The notes beneath the pieces are model-generated. The model worked only from the letters and a program-made list of their open reading frames with translations, did not search any database and was not told where the DNA came from. Position numbers and translations under genes: made by a program. Shown piece by piece: positions 25,284 through 37,566 of a stretch of 64,000 nucleotides of DNA (position 1 is its first letter; each line of letters opens with the position of its first letter). This DNA comes from Gymnopilus junonius (Eukaryota > Basidiomycota > Agaricomycetes > Agaricales > Galerinaceae): contig JADNYJ010000008.1 in assembly GCA_015501075.1 (NCBI GenBank), positions 62,001-126,000 on the forward strand, given 5' to 3'.

Positions 25284-28200
25284 AAAAATTTATAGACTTG
25301 TAAGCCAAGGTCCAAGAAGTCAGTTACTTCAGGGTTCTGTGTGCCCCGAACCCCCTAGGCATTCGCCATCATGATCGCAAGCGGATTCCTTTGTATTCCT
25401 TCTTGAGGGCAATTTCGCGGTCCAGAATCCACCATCGGCGCTCAGTGGGGATCTAATAAATTAGAGCTTTGGTCCGGATGCCAGCCAGGCCTCTTATCTA
25501 AAGATAGTGCAGCGCAGACAACCAATCACGAAGTCGCGAGTAAAGCCTCGAGGCGGACGCAAACGACCATTGGGATTTGGTATTTCTCCGATTGGTGCTC
25601 GACGCTGCTTGAGGGGCGATAAAATGGTGAACTACACCAGCACGATTACAAGGCCGAGTTAACCTACATGCTATTCCATTCCTTTTGCTACATATGAATG
25701 GTGTTTTTGGCATTAGGGAACAAGAGGCTTCATAAAATGAGCCAAATGAAATTTACAGTGCATTCTTTAATTATGTGGATGGAAAGCCGACGTCGGCTAA
25801 GTCGGGCGCATCCCCTCTGGATCAATGAGATAGTGCGCCACCTATCTGCGAGTGTTGGAAGTTCCCGATGTAGGTTTCTTTTATTACCGGGAGAAGTGTA
25901 GAAGCTGAGTGCGATATGATAGAGCTCTTAGGTTGACTCCAAAGGATGATAATAGGCGATCAACCCGGTAATGCGCTGCATCAACGTGCGATACGGCGAG
26001 ATAGGCAATTACCAAAGTGCTCTGGCACGAGACGCAGGGGCAGGCACTAAAGTGTAGAGCGCAGTCAATACCCACCAAGCGCCCAAAAACAAGTTCAGGA
26101 TATCCAGACACTTGCGGCCCAGGAAAAAAGCCAACTATAGATGGATCTATTTCCAATTCAACTGTCCAGTCAATGGCGAACTCTGTCAATCGATTGGAGG
26201 CAGGTGGAAGCAGTACCAAAATATGCATGTAGACAGCACACCGAACGCAACGCAAGGCCGCATATGATTTATTAAGAGAATGACAAGGATGACAAGGAAC
26301 GCCTGGTGCATTCGTAGTCACGGGTCCTCGCTGCAACTTGTTTTTGGCGCAGGGATCCTGTGTAGAATAAGTACATGCCCGAGGCACTTTCAAGAAGACA
26401 CCCGATGGTACTCCGGACTTACACTTAAAATAGTGAAGGTGGGAGTATACAGAGACAAAAGAGTTCAAATTACGGAAGGCGTAGGTTGTAAGCTGAATGA
26501 CTTCCAGATAGATCCAAGATAGATCATAAGGTGTGCACCCCGAGAGCACAGGAGAATACATAATAGGAATAGATCGACGAGTAGACAATGAAAACGTCGG
26601 CGCTTGTTTTTGGATGCACGCAGAAACGGCGTGGTAAAGAAAATCGGAAACAGAGCAGGCAACACGCATACTCGCGCAAGCGAAATCGTGGAGAGGACTC
26701 ATTTCGAAACATCCATATCGAGAGCGGCGATGATGACATGCAGGTCAGCTTCCTGTCGCGTTCACCTTTTTCCATACCTTAACACTGCACGGGAAGGATC
26801 GTGGAGTCAAGACATCGGATGACCCAGTTTGTCACTGAGTTCATCCCGAATAGAGACGCCTCATTTCGAAACGCTGTTGTTTCGGCCGTTGAGCACTAGG
26901 CAAGGTCATCTGATTCTTCCATCTCGAGTGTGCGGGGAACAGACCGCAATATACTGTACTTGTATTTGATGAGTCACAGGAAGAACACGAAAAATAACCT
27001 ATGGGAATCATGGGATAGACCCTACCTGCAATCTGAATCCACTCATCATAATTGTTTGATTCATATGCCACTTGCTAGACACGGACCAAAGGGTTGTGCA
27101 TGCCCGACGCCATTGTTTTCGAGTATCTTCTCAAAAATTGAACCCTCTCCAAAAGGGTGAATGAAATTTGCCTCATTGCCAAGACAGTCAGCCCAAATTC
27201 CACATGCAATTTGGCATACTGTTAATTATACCATATCTTTAAGTATTTGAAATGGTGCTTTGGCCTTTATGGTCTAGCGCAGTGCATCGCAGAGGTTGTG
27301 CGATGCGCTCTTATCGCGTCGTTTCCACGTCAGGGCTATAATTGAGAAGCTTCGATGATGAGAGACCGATGCTGGGTAACGAATCATTTTAATTTCGCTC
27401 ACCAGCAATAGGGTTTTACTCGATATGTGGCGATGATCGGGTACATGAATTCATTTTGCTTTGTTTCCTTTGAAAATCCAGGCAGGAACTTCCTGAATGA
27501 AGTTGGGATGTGGGTTGAAAGAGAGTGAGAATGTGGCGGCTATGATCATGACCGTATTTGTTTCAGCCGCACATGCACAACAACATGTAGAAATATTTTG
27601 TCTCCAATTCTTATCGTTGCCATCGACATCGGCGAACGGCTGGCCTGCTCTCTGGTACTCATCCGGTCATTTGTCCATTTGCATTTCACCCGTCGGTAAG
27701 GTACAGGTGTCGCTTTATGCATGCAGAAGCAGAAGGTAAGGATGGCGTGCTGTGATCAGATAAATAAACCTGATTGGCCTGACCCTATTGCCACGTTCTG
27801 CCTGTCGCTAGAAACGTGCCGTACTCAGAGTACTAGAATTTCTGCAAGAGAGAGAAAGAAATCGATGCGGAATCTAGAGCCGTGCAGTTTTGTTGTTACA
27901 GTCGAAAATACAAGTGCTGGTCTCGACTTTCCCCACAAATTTTGGAGACCCAGAGCGAGCCAGCTATTCTGATTGGACAGTGCCGCAGACTGCCGCTCAT
28001 CGCTCCCTCGCTTACCCTGACTACAGCGCCACTGATTGGATATACGATTGGAAATTGTACCTGAAGCTAGCTGAAGCCACGCTCTTTTGCTACTCCAGTG
28101 AAACCACAAAACACTGGGCAGAGTGACGAAACGCAGCGAGAAATTGAATCCACTCCATTTCGTCATCGCGCGATGATCGAATCGAATCTGGCGAAAATAG

Positions 28201-28344
28201 AAAAGGATAAAATAAATTGACCTCCCTCTCAAAAACGCGCCTGGGTCCCGAGCCTTGCGGACCAGACAGCCGAGTTGGAATGACATATATCAATCCGTCA
28301 TTTTCCCAACCCAGGCCTTGTGTCTTAAGCTCTAATTTTGGCCG

Positions 28345-28351
28345 TATATAA
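28345..28351 (+). promoter_or_regulatory. Putative TATA box of the F-box/LRR gene
   Basis: TATATAA lies 41 nt before the ATG at 28392, within GCCGTATATAATTCCCC. If used it would imply a very short 5' UTR, so it may be coincidental. The call rests on the motif alone. Confidence 0.3.
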
Positions 28352-28391
28352 TTCCCCGCCCCTTCTATTCTGTGTGCCAATCTTTTGGCCC

Positions 28392-31019
28392 ATGATGGTC
28401 TCGCTGTCCATCTCCGTTCACACCTCCTTATCGCGCGTGTCGAGCCTCAAGAGACTCCTCAAGGCGCAGCCCAACTCGCCCCCTCCCAGTCCGTCGGCGG
28501 CCCACAGCGATCCCGCTCTCCTTGAGCGACTACCTACTACCGTTTTCCTCGAGATTGGCCGTCAGTCGGACTTGAGAGATGTCCTCCATCTCAGCCTGTG
28601 TGTGAGTGTTGGTCCGTTTGCATTGGGCGATGTGTTCTGTTCGTCGGCTCAGACCGCCCCACTAGTCGCATCGGCTGTCTAAAATGCTTGCTCCCGTCCT
28701 CTTTCATACGGTTGAGCTCAAGACGAACAAGCAATGCAAGTCCACCCTCATCACCCTTGCGAAACGCCCGGAAGTGATGCAGCATATTCGGCGGCTTGTT
28801 GTGCGGCCGAATAGCGTCGAATGGACAGACCCTGCTGACGAGATGGACGAGGATCTGGTTGCTTGCCTCATTGCGCGCATGGCGGATCGACTAAGAAATA
28901 TGGAGGCCTTTGAGTGGGATGGGATGGAGATGCCGGATGATGGACTCTGGTCAGCGTTGAAGACGTCGTGAGTATTGCCAATTTCGCTTTGAAACATCCC
29001 ATCTGACTAGAAAACTAGATGTCGACGCCTAAAGCGGATCGCCACGAGCGTCGGCGACGACGCGTTCAATCCCTCAAGTCCGGTAAGCTCCTTTCTGTCC
29101 ATTTCCATCATGGCTCCCATCTTATCATGCCTTCTTAGCTTTGGGACTTTGATGACCTCCGACAGGTCTCATTAAAAGTCAAATGCCGCACCCTCGATTG
29201 GGTATCAGGTGGGCGTCATCGCTTTTGTTCCGATAATTAATGGACACTCACCTCACAATCTTAGATGGCCTTCCCAAACCAGAAAAACTTCCCAGAAAAT
29301 TTTGGGCAATGCTCCTCGAGCGATGTCCCCGGCTGGAAGAGCTCTCCATTGACGGTCCTACCCCTTCACCGCGAATATTTGACATTCGACACGTCACCTC
29401 TGGCCGATGGCCTCGCTTGCGAAGTATAACTCTCGGTGACATGCTGCTGATAGACCCTTCAAAGGGCGAGGAACAATCCCGCAAGGACCACGCATCCTTT
29501 ATGGCGTTCTTTATTGCCCACCCTAGCCTCAAGCATATCTCTCTACAGCACGGCGGTGGAAGCGCGTATTTTCCTGGAGCGTTTGTCCTCCCACCTTCGG
29601 CCTTGCCGAATGTACACACCTTTGGGGGTCCTCTAAAATTTGTCAAGACCCTGCCTTTCCCGCAACGCCTTCGGCATCTTACCCTGACATCCCTACACCA
29701 TACACCTTCCTCGTTTCCGGCTACCTTTGCAGTTCTTCAGGAGCTGAGATGGCTGGAATCCTTGAGCATCTGGATAGATCTGTCCTTTGGGGCCAGCATT
29801 CATGGCTACGGCTCGCTTGCGTATGGAAAGAGGCCCAGCATGGAGACTTTGAGAGGACAGCAAAAGTACGATGACATGCAGATTGTCAAGAACTTATTAG
29901 TTTCACGGCCAGGGTTGAAGCATTTGGAATTGTCGTATTTCACAAGACCGACTTTCTCTGTTGTGAGTGCCAATTTCGTTAAGGACGTGTTAGTTGAACT
30001 GACCATCTTTCATCATCCAGCGCGAATTCTCTTCCATCCTCCAAACTGCACCTTCCCTCGAATCGTTCGTCTTGACCAAGGTGTACAAGTCGAGTGAAGA
30101 AGATATGACCAGAAGTGCAGTCCGCCTCGTTACCCAGAATCCCAACATTAGGAAGTTTACGTTGAAGACGACACATGATCTATGGTTTACCTCTGGGGGA
30201 GGCAGAGTCAAGCAATTGGGCATTTACGAGGCTTTGGAGTTGGTCGATGCAACTATAGTCGATTTGACCACCTCCGCGTCTGGCAGTGTTGAGGGGTCCT
30301 CGGAAGATTTTGGCAGAATCCCTAGCCGGACCTCGACTGTCACTTCAGTGTCACCATCCTCAAGTTTTCCATCATCTTCACCTTTGTCACTGACGCCACT
30401 TTCGTCAACGCCGGTAGTGGCTCTTTTGGCACGGGAATGGGGCCAGTGGAGTATCATGGGCAAGGAACACTGGAAACATTTCATCCATCCCGTCTCGCCT
30501 CCAACCAGGAACAGCCCGCCTTCCAGCTGGACTGGGCACTCGTTGGCACAAGGCATGGGGATCAAGAAGCATGGGAGGGCACAATCTATTTCTGCTCCTT
30601 CATCTTTCTCGTCGTCGTCGTCCCAGAATTTGACTTGGAGGCCTAGGCGGGCGTCATGTTCTTCTGTTGGTGGCTCAGTCAACACATTGGCTTGGGATTC
30701 CTCTGTGAGGGACGATTCTTCTCAGAGTGTCCACGTGAGCTCGAGGTCTTCGTTCTCGTCCATGCGCGGCCTTCGTCAAGGTAGTCAGATGCAAAGTCAA
30801 GAGCAGGTCAGATACCCACCTCAGGTTTCGCAGGTAACCTGGGCGCCGTCTGTGAATACCAGAGGTCGTCTTGGGAGAAGTGGCAGCGCGAGTTCTGAAT
30901 CAAGTTACGGGGAGGCAAATCAGTCATGTTTGACTATCAAAAAGCCCAGGAGGATCAGTTTCTTTGGGAGGAAAAAAGAGAGCGAGGTCGGCGTTGACGA
31001 GGAGTATGTTTTTGTTTGA
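28392..31019 (+). CDS. F-box/leucine-rich-repeat-like protein with Ser-rich tail
   Basis: Six exons: 28392-28601, 28666-28967, 29019-29082, 29139-29208, 29265-29962, 30021-31019, total 2,343 nt and 780 residues with no frame break. Near residues 46-95 the segment LLERLPTTVFLEIGRQSDLR followed by LHLSLCSHRLSKMLAPVLFH is a degenerate F-box of the agaric type. Irregular leucine-rich repeats follow (RCPRLEELSIDG, HPSLKHISLQHG, LRHLTLTSLHHT, RPGLKHLELSYF, NPNIRKFTLKTTH). From about residue 460 the tail is rich in Ser, Thr and Pro with basic patches, ending KKPRRISFFGRKKESEVGVD. F-box proteins recruit substrates to SCF ubiquitin ligases through Skp1. Substrate and process are unknown here. A second ATG three bases downstream would change only one residue. 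It is transcribed in the same direction as SOD2 but about 790 nt away, so no shared unit is implied. Confidence 0.75.
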
Positions 31020-31311
31020 GGTTGTATTAGTCAGTCCAGGCTTGACGCCTGAAGGCCTTCATCCGTTCTTTCGCCTTCCCCAGATTCTTTACTTCCTCGT
31101 CTTCCATTTTCTTTTTCTTTTTTGGTTCTTACAGCCTAATATCATACATTCACTTTGATACCACACCACAATACCTTTCGTTCATTCATTATATTTTTCA
31201 TACTATTTATTCTCCATTAACCCGTGTTCACTTGTACTTGTATCCCTTTCTTGCTTTGTATTTTTTAGTATCTTTTCCTCCATCCATGGTTGATCCCCGA
31301 CACCATTTAGC

Positions 31312-31326
31312 ATATATATATATATT
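31312..31326. repeat. (AT)n microsatellite
   Basis: Alternating A and T over 15 nt in non-coding sequence. Confidence 0.7.
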
Positions 31327-31644
31327 ATCATTCTTCAGCTTCATACATAGAAACCATGTACAATAGCAGCACCTTTTTTCGCATGCAATCTTAGCATCAA
31401 ATACACGCAATTACTTCTCACTGCAATGACATCAGAAATTACCTCAATTACTTTTGACTCGTATCCATGTGCTCCCAGTGTGCTCCGTGAGTTCCATGGG
31501 ATTTATGTCACTGCAGGAAAATATTCGCCGAGATACCCAGAGATAGGTAAACGATTTTTCCAGCACCTATGTACATCCACTGACTCAACATTAGCAAACG
31601 CAAACGCGCCATACATAATTATGACGCGACGCGACGCGTTGGCG

Positions 31645-31689
31645 TGACGTAATCACGTGGTTACTGACCAACGATGAATTGCTGACTAA
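31645..31689 (+). promoter_or_regulatory. Cluster of CRE/AP-1-like and E-box motifs upstream of SOD2
   Basis: Within 45 nt there are TGACGTAA (31645-31652, CRE/ATF-like), CACGTG (31654-31659, E-box) and TGACTAA (31683-31689, a Yap1/Pap1-type half-site variant). The cluster ends 117 nt before the SOD2 ATG. Yap1/Pap1 and ATF/CRE factors control fungal antioxidant genes, so regulation of SOD2 by oxidative stress is a reasonable inference. No binding evidence exists. Confidence 0.4.
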
Positions 31690-31805
31690 TGATGACCAAC
31701 TTATGACGTTTCTCGGAAGTATTCGTATTCCGCAATTCAGATCTCCCAAGTGCCTTCGTACAAAACACGACTCTTGTTTCAACAACGCTAACGACGACGG
31801 CGACG

Positions 31806-32976
31806 ATGTTCTCCATTGCTAAGACTGCTTTCAGACCTTCTCTCACCAGGGCGTTCGCTGCGGGCAAGGCGTACAAGCATACGCTTCCCTCTTTACCATA
31901 TGCTTACGATGTAAGTGACCGTTGGTGCTTCATGGTTGTCGCGGTCGAAAGATTACTTCTTTACCATGAAGTGATCTGTGGATGCTTTTTAGGTTGAATA
32001 ATAATGTCGTGATGCTCATTGTGTAATGACTTGCAGGCCCTGGAACCATACATTGCTGAAGAGATCATGAAACTCCATCACACCAAACATCACCAGGCCT
32101 ACGTCAATGGCCTCAATGCCGCTGAAGAAGCTTACGCCGCTACGGATTCTGTGCCCAAGCAAATTGCTCTACAAAGCGCATTGAAGTTCAATGGTGGAGG
32201 TTAGTTCATTTCGCTGCAGTTTGGAGATAAATTGCGTTCAACTTGTATTTTGTTCAGGTCACATTAATCACTCTTTGTTCTGGAAGAACCTTTCGCCTGC
32301 TAAAGAGGCAGGTGGAAAGCTCGTAGCTGGTGGAGCCCTCGAGAAGGCTCTCATCAAGGAGTTTGGCTCTGTTGAAGACTTCAAGAAGAAGATGAATGCG
32401 ACTACGGGTGCCATCCAAGGTAGTGGATGGGGCTGGCTTGTAAGCAATTTCAGTTCCCGGCGCGGACTTCTTCTAATCACTTCTCACCTGAAGGGATACG
32501 ACAAGAATGGCAAGAAGCTTGAGATTGTGACCACCGCGAACCAAGATCCTCTTCTCTGTGTGTCCCGCTTGTGATTCGCTCATTTCCATTTGTAATGACG
32601 CTTCATCTCCTCATTTACAGCGCACGTTCCCATTATCGGCATTGATATCTGGGAGCATGTACGTGGTTTTTGATGTCAAGCATTTTGGTTAACCACTTAC
32701 TCAACTCACATTGCAGGCGTTCTACCTTCAGGCAAGTGAAACATGTTTTTATCCCGGCGGTTGATCCCACATTAACGCGTCATATTTGCACCCGTTAAAA
32801 ATAGTACAAGAACGTTAAGCCCGATGTACGTGACTTCCAACTGACTTACCCGATACGAGGATTAGTATCGGTTTACTCACCTCTCGTGCCCTTTCTTCTA
32901 GTATCTCGCCGCCATTTGGAATGTTATTAACTTCGAAGAAGCCGAGAAACGTTTCATTGAGGCAACTCCTCAGTAA
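31806..32976 (+). CDS. SOD2: Mitochondrial manganese superoxide dismutase
   Basis: Eight exons: 31806-31910, 32037-32199, 32258-32439, 32494-32557, 32621-32658, 32717-32731 (15 nt), 32805-32825 (21 nt), 32902-32976, total 663 nt and 220 residues, frame intact. The first 25-30 residues are basic and Ser/Ala-rich ([20 protein letters not shown]), a mitochondrial presequence. Family signatures are [35 protein letters not shown], the [11 protein letters not shown] segment, GSGWGWL, and DIWEHAFYLQYKNVKPDYL, whose Asp and His complete the three-His, one-Asp metal site. The enzyme converts superoxide to hydrogen peroxide and oxygen in the matrix. The intron after the 15-nt exon starts with GC (GCAAGT) instead of GT. 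The upstream motif cluster fits stress control. Confidence 0.97.
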
Positions 32977-35757
32977 ACACCCCATGTGATGCAAATCAGT
33001 GACGACTGGCAGAAAATGTGCTATGTCAATGGATCTCCGATCGGCAACTAAAGCACGATCCGCGATCATGTTTTGTATGAAGAACGTGTAATATCGAGAT
33101 GCTGCAAATTGAATTAGATTTTATCTTTTCTACTTGTTATGCTTACTACAGTACATTTGCGGTTGTGGAGTTATGGCCATTGATCTTGCAGTCTTGCTCC
33201 AATTCAGTCTAGGATTCGACTCAACCTCAAGTCGCAACGTCCTCATTCTAATTGGACGGGTGGACCTGATTCTTTGCCACTTCATAGGGCTAAGTTTAAT
33301 GAAGTTCATGACCGTGCTGAGCTAACTGCAGTTCCAGAATGTAAGAGTTTCCTCATCGGCGCCGCATGACGGTCTTGTTCATTCAAGTAAGTGGTCCCAT
33401 GTGCATGTTATTTCACGGTGTTCACGGTTTTCTAGGTTCTGTTCACGTCCTTGGGCCATTCTCTCTCAAATTTCTCATTCAACGCTAAAACTATGATGTT
33501 CTTTGCCATAATCCTGGGTTATCGATGACAGCGGCGTGGCGACGGGTTAAGATGTGATCTAAGGGATTGTCGTACGCCAGATGAGGCAGGTCCTGTCAAT
33601 TGGTGGGTTCCTTTCATAGTGTAAGCTTGAACTGGAAGCTTTACTTATTTATTTTTTGCTCGATTTTGACCGATAGAGAAGATAATCAGGACGCTCTGAG
33701 CGGTGATCACAATGCCCTCTCTTCTCTTCACCGTGCATGCGCACCTTTCGAATATGGGACAGTCCCTTTCCTCATTTTATAACTAACCCTTATGCATGAA
33801 ACACGCTCTAATTAGTTTGCTTTGACTTGCTTCACATTGTCATCGATCCGTGGTTCTTGGAACTCGGGAATGAAAAAACAATCAAGAGTCTGTTTAATTA
33901 TCTCCCCTTTCGAATGGAAAGTGGTGAATAAAGTAGGAGGATACGTTGCTCTCGGGTCCATCCTTTTCCCGGTATGTAGTGATTTTTTTTGTTTGCAAAC
34001 TGTCTGATAACATCACCACTAGACGCAGTCCCCGTATTCACGCAGAGCAAGCTTATTTCTTTGTTCAAACCCTACCAACCCGTGCCACTGTTTTTCCTCA
34101 TCAACGGCAGTGTGTTAAAACCGTCGAATCGTCCTAATAAATATAAACGCTGTGACGAGACCACTCCCTTTTTTGAACTTGAACTTGCCTACCTGGCACC
34201 AGTCAAGGAACCTTCACTATGCACACGGAGTTGCTTAGTTAGGTGATCTTCGCTTGCATTTCGCAGAGTTGAATTCCACCCGTGTGCTTCTGATACATCC
34301 TTCACGGTGTCTCCAACCTTTTCTATCTCACATTCTGGTTTGCCATGCAAGTTACCAAAATTTCAAGCACCACCCGTTAACTCGCGACCGCGCCTATACC
34401 GGCGGCTCTGTGACGCCTTGGAAATTTCTACCAAAGGGGCAAAAATCCTTTTTATATACCATAGACCTGATTATTACATGTCTCTGCCCGGCATCTGCCA
34501 TGAATTATAAATGATGTCGGTCCCTTGAAATATCAGTGACATTGAACGGCGCTGACTCCATTGACACTGGCAGGCATGTCGACAGGAATATTTCCAGACT
34601 AGCCGTACCTGCCAGTACTCCATCACTTGTCTGTCTCAGCGTGTTCTGGGTACCATCCTGGCATGCCTAACAATGTGGAGCTTTGTTCTACGGCGTATTT
34701 CTCCCATTCTGTGTCAAATAAGCTAGTCACATTCACAGGACACGCAGTATGGATGGGACTTTTCCGACGTTTCTGTGGGTGATTTCGTGTGAATACATCA
34801 AAGCTTTGAGACTGTGATTAACTGAATTATTTACCCCTCTCATGTGGACTTGGGAGTGGTGGGTTACTTGAAGCAGAAGATCTGTCCCGCCCATCTTCCT
34901 GTTGGCTTTTATCTAGAGCTTGGCACTTCACGATTCAAACAATTTCCTGGTGGGATATTTTGCAAACCAATGGTACGTATTAAAATTCCTCGCTCAGTGA
35001 AGATTGAGTGCGGAGGGGGATGGTTTTCAGAGACCATAAGTGGATTTGTGTATTCAATCTGGCCCAAGATCTGTAACGTAATTAACAGGACAAGGTACAT
35101 TTTTATCCCCTTATCCTTGTCGATTGCAAATGTCGAAGTAACTTTAAAGGGTCGTTTGGTTTCAAGAAGCAAGTTTCTTACTCCCGGCTGCAACCTAAGT
35201 TCGGTTCCTTTAATCAGCTTGCTCGATTTACGAAACGAGCCTTATGTCAACTAGGCTCGAGATATAAAGCGCCTAAAAAAGTGGAGCAAGACCTTGCTAC
35301 CCTAGCTTTGAGTTTTCAGACCGTCGACAAGGTTGTTTACCATCGACAATCCGCCAATAGCCGCCAACCTCGCGTTCCTAAGTAGACCGCTTAGCCCGAT
35401 TTCGTGGCTCGACCATCCACATCAGGAAGTCAGTGATCAGCCGAACAACCGGAACACGAGGAGAGTCGATATCCGATAAATTGGGAGCCTGGCGCCCTTG
35501 TCCGGGAATTCAGCTTTCCCATCGCTCCCCGGTCAATTCATCTGCCAAGTTGTTTGGGAGATGTGCAAGGTGCAGACTGTGAACTGTGAGTTTGTTTTTG
35601 TGGATCACACAGTTCTTTGCAGTATGGCCTACCTTTCTTTCCTGATACAGAGTACAACAACAACGTGTCTCTGGGTGTTAAAATAGACGACGACTGGAGC
35701 CATTTCTTTCAGTGCCAAACCCGCCTATTGCTCGCTTTTCAGATCCTTTCAATCGGG
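32977..35757. other. Intergenic, 2.8 kb, no gene seen
   Basis: No reading frame here has motifs or splice structure worth reporting, and no tRNA or terminal repeats were recognised. The right end contains the velvet gene promoter. The sequence is AT-rich near 33.1-34.2 kb and mixed elsewhere. Old degraded transposon sequence cannot be excluded by eye. Confidence 0.45.
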
Positions 35758-37113
35758 ATGTATTCCACGTACAGTCTTCTTACCCAGCCTCTCTCATCGT
35801 CTTCCCAACCGCAGGTGACACCTCCTTATCGACAACAGGCAACATATGTCCATGCTGCTGGAGAGTCGAGTTCACCGCCGGTCCTCCAACCTAAACGAGG
35901 CGCACAGCTCATTGGCAAACCTATATACTTTTCGTCGGGTCCGTTCCAAGGACGTACTGTTCGAATGGAACTGCAAGAGATACAGAAGGCGAATCTAGGT
36001 AGAAAGTCAGTATTTTTCATCCTTCGGCCGATGTAAGTCTCTGTTTATGAACTCCGTTCCTTCAACTTGATAGATATGCGAGAGTCGACCGCCGGCCGCT
36101 TGACCCTCCCCCTGTTGTTCACCTCAGAATGTTCGAAATACATAACCCTGGCTCAGAAGCAGAAGTGGAAAAGGAAATGGAATACGAGTTGAGTGCATGC
36201 TTTCTAGCGCCTATTAATTCTGACAGTGGTAACTGCGCCACTGCGCTTTGCTTTGCCGTGATCTCATCTAACATATTTATATTCTCCTTTTTCTCTCACT
36301 AGCGATGTCCAAGTCCTCGGGTTGCTCTGTACAGTGGATTTGTTTCCGGTACCTGAGCCGGGTTCCGTAACCAGGACAAATCACGATCTTTCACCCACTG
36401 CGTCATCTGCTCCCCCAACCCAGACCGCCTTCTATCCTTCTCCGTCACCTTCCTCGCCGCTCATACAGAGTCCGGGCAGTGCGCATGGTTATAGACATTA
36501 CAAATTACCATTTTCGTCGACCGCGTCAGGTTCCCGCATCCCTAGCCATTTTTCTGGATACGCACTTCCATCTGAGGAAACAGTTGACATCGTGCACCAT
36601 TTGGAGAATGGCGCTCCCATCACAGAGTCCTCCAAGCAAACTCAGGCGCTTGTTGGGGCAACTTTTGTGCAGCCTGTGGTAATGGATTACCAAGGCAGCA
36701 AATCAATTATTTTTGTATTCGCGGTTTGTCACCCTTTCTCGTGGACGTCGACTAGTTGGGCTCACCTCCGTGTTATTAGGACTTGGCTGTGAAAATTGAA
36801 GGCCATTTTATTCTCCGTTATCGAGCTTTCGATATCTTTGCACGGCCATACAGCGACAGCAATGATCTGGCCATTTCTGCCGAGTGCTATGGTGGCATGT
36901 TCCGCGTTTACTCGACTAAGGAATTTCCAGGATTATCTGCATCTACAGAATTAACAAAGGTTAGATTATGCTTACAAGTTTCTCCGTTGCGCATTTTACA
37001 TACCTGCGTAGCGCTTGTCCTTATGGGGAGTACGATTGAATATCCGTGTGACAGAAAGAAAGAGGAGGAAGAGAACAGCCTCCGACAACAAAGAGAGCTC
37101 AAGTCCAGAGTGA
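35758..37113 (+). CDS. Velvet-domain regulator (VosA/VelB-like)
   Basis: Five exons: 35758-36005, 36074-36187, 36303-36723, 36780-36959, 37012-37113, total 1,065 nt and 354 residues, frame intact. The velvet fold is spread over the protein. Conserved pieces are the N-terminal QGRTVRMELQEIQKANLGRK, YARVDRRPLDPPPVV, LGLLCTVDLFPV, LVGATFVQPVVMDYQG, FVFADLAVKIEGHFILRYR and FRVYSTKEFPGLSASTELTK. It ends with a basic KRRKR tail that may be a nuclear signal. Between the third and fourth pieces is a 90-100-residue insertion rich in Ser and Pro, which also occurs in several fungal velvet proteins. Velvet factors dimerise, bind DNA and link sexual and asexual development with secondary metabolism. The ATG at 35758 is chosen because it opens the reading frame just before the conserved region. 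Confidence 0.9.
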
Positions 37114-37566
37114 GCGTTCCATCACATCAATAATTCGTCTTCTGCTTTACTCACTAGTACATTGTAGCGATGACGATTAGTAATGAATCGTCCAGCTTGA
37201 TGAATCTTCAGCCTTAACAATTCATTCTCACTTGATGCAGCCTTATGACCTACTGACCTAAGCTTTTTCTTTTGTTTTTCAGTTCTTTTGCATAGCCCAC
37301 AATGGACGGTTCAGGAACCTACACAATGTAGATATACCACAAGCACGATAGCACAGTTATCCGATTTCCTTGCATCTCATTTCATTCCTGTGTATTTTTT
37401 GTGTACGTCGTACGAATCCATCTTTCTTTTGCCCAGAGTCCTCGAACTGGAAGTCGAGATGAACGAATTACGAAAGCGTAGGTGCTCACTCCATAGCCAA
37501 CTGCATCGGTACTTTGTCCATTACCTTTTTTTAGGTTTTGCAAGCGAAAAAAGTGAAAGAAAAAGG
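37114..37566. other. Intergenic after the velvet gene
   Basis: About 450 bases between the velvet stop and the first inverted-repeat element. They should contain the 3' UTR of the velvet gene. No further gene or RNA was seen. Confidence 0.5.

Larger units (their letters stand above)
21965..28391. other. Gene-poor 6.4-kb region
   Basis: Between the FKS1 start and the F-box/LRR gene start I see no gene that can be supported. Several open frames of 60-270 codons exist, for instance 25884-26702 minus, but they lack motifs, Kozak-like starts and splice chains and read like random frames. A coding-like exon remnant at 24083-24322 and a mixed CAT/CAG repeat at 25252-25283 are listed separately. The bases next to 21964 should hold the FKS1 promoter and those next to 28392 the F-box gene promoter. 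Confidence 0.45.
31020..31805. other. Intergenic: F-box gene 3' side and SOD2 promoter
   Basis: The left part is T-rich and probably holds the 3' UTR of the F-box gene. It includes a short AT repeat at 31312-31326. The right part carries the SOD2 promoter motifs listed separately. No gene is seen. Confidence 0.6.

Noticed and set aside
25884..26702. Minus-strand frame of 272 codons in the gene-poor region
   Set aside because: No domain, many rare residues such as Cys and His in random order, and it starts with ATG in poor context. It reads like a chance frame.
35617..35757. Upstream extension of the velvet reading frame
   Set aside because: The frame is open from a TTG codon, but there is no ATG before 35758 in frame and the added residues are not conserved.
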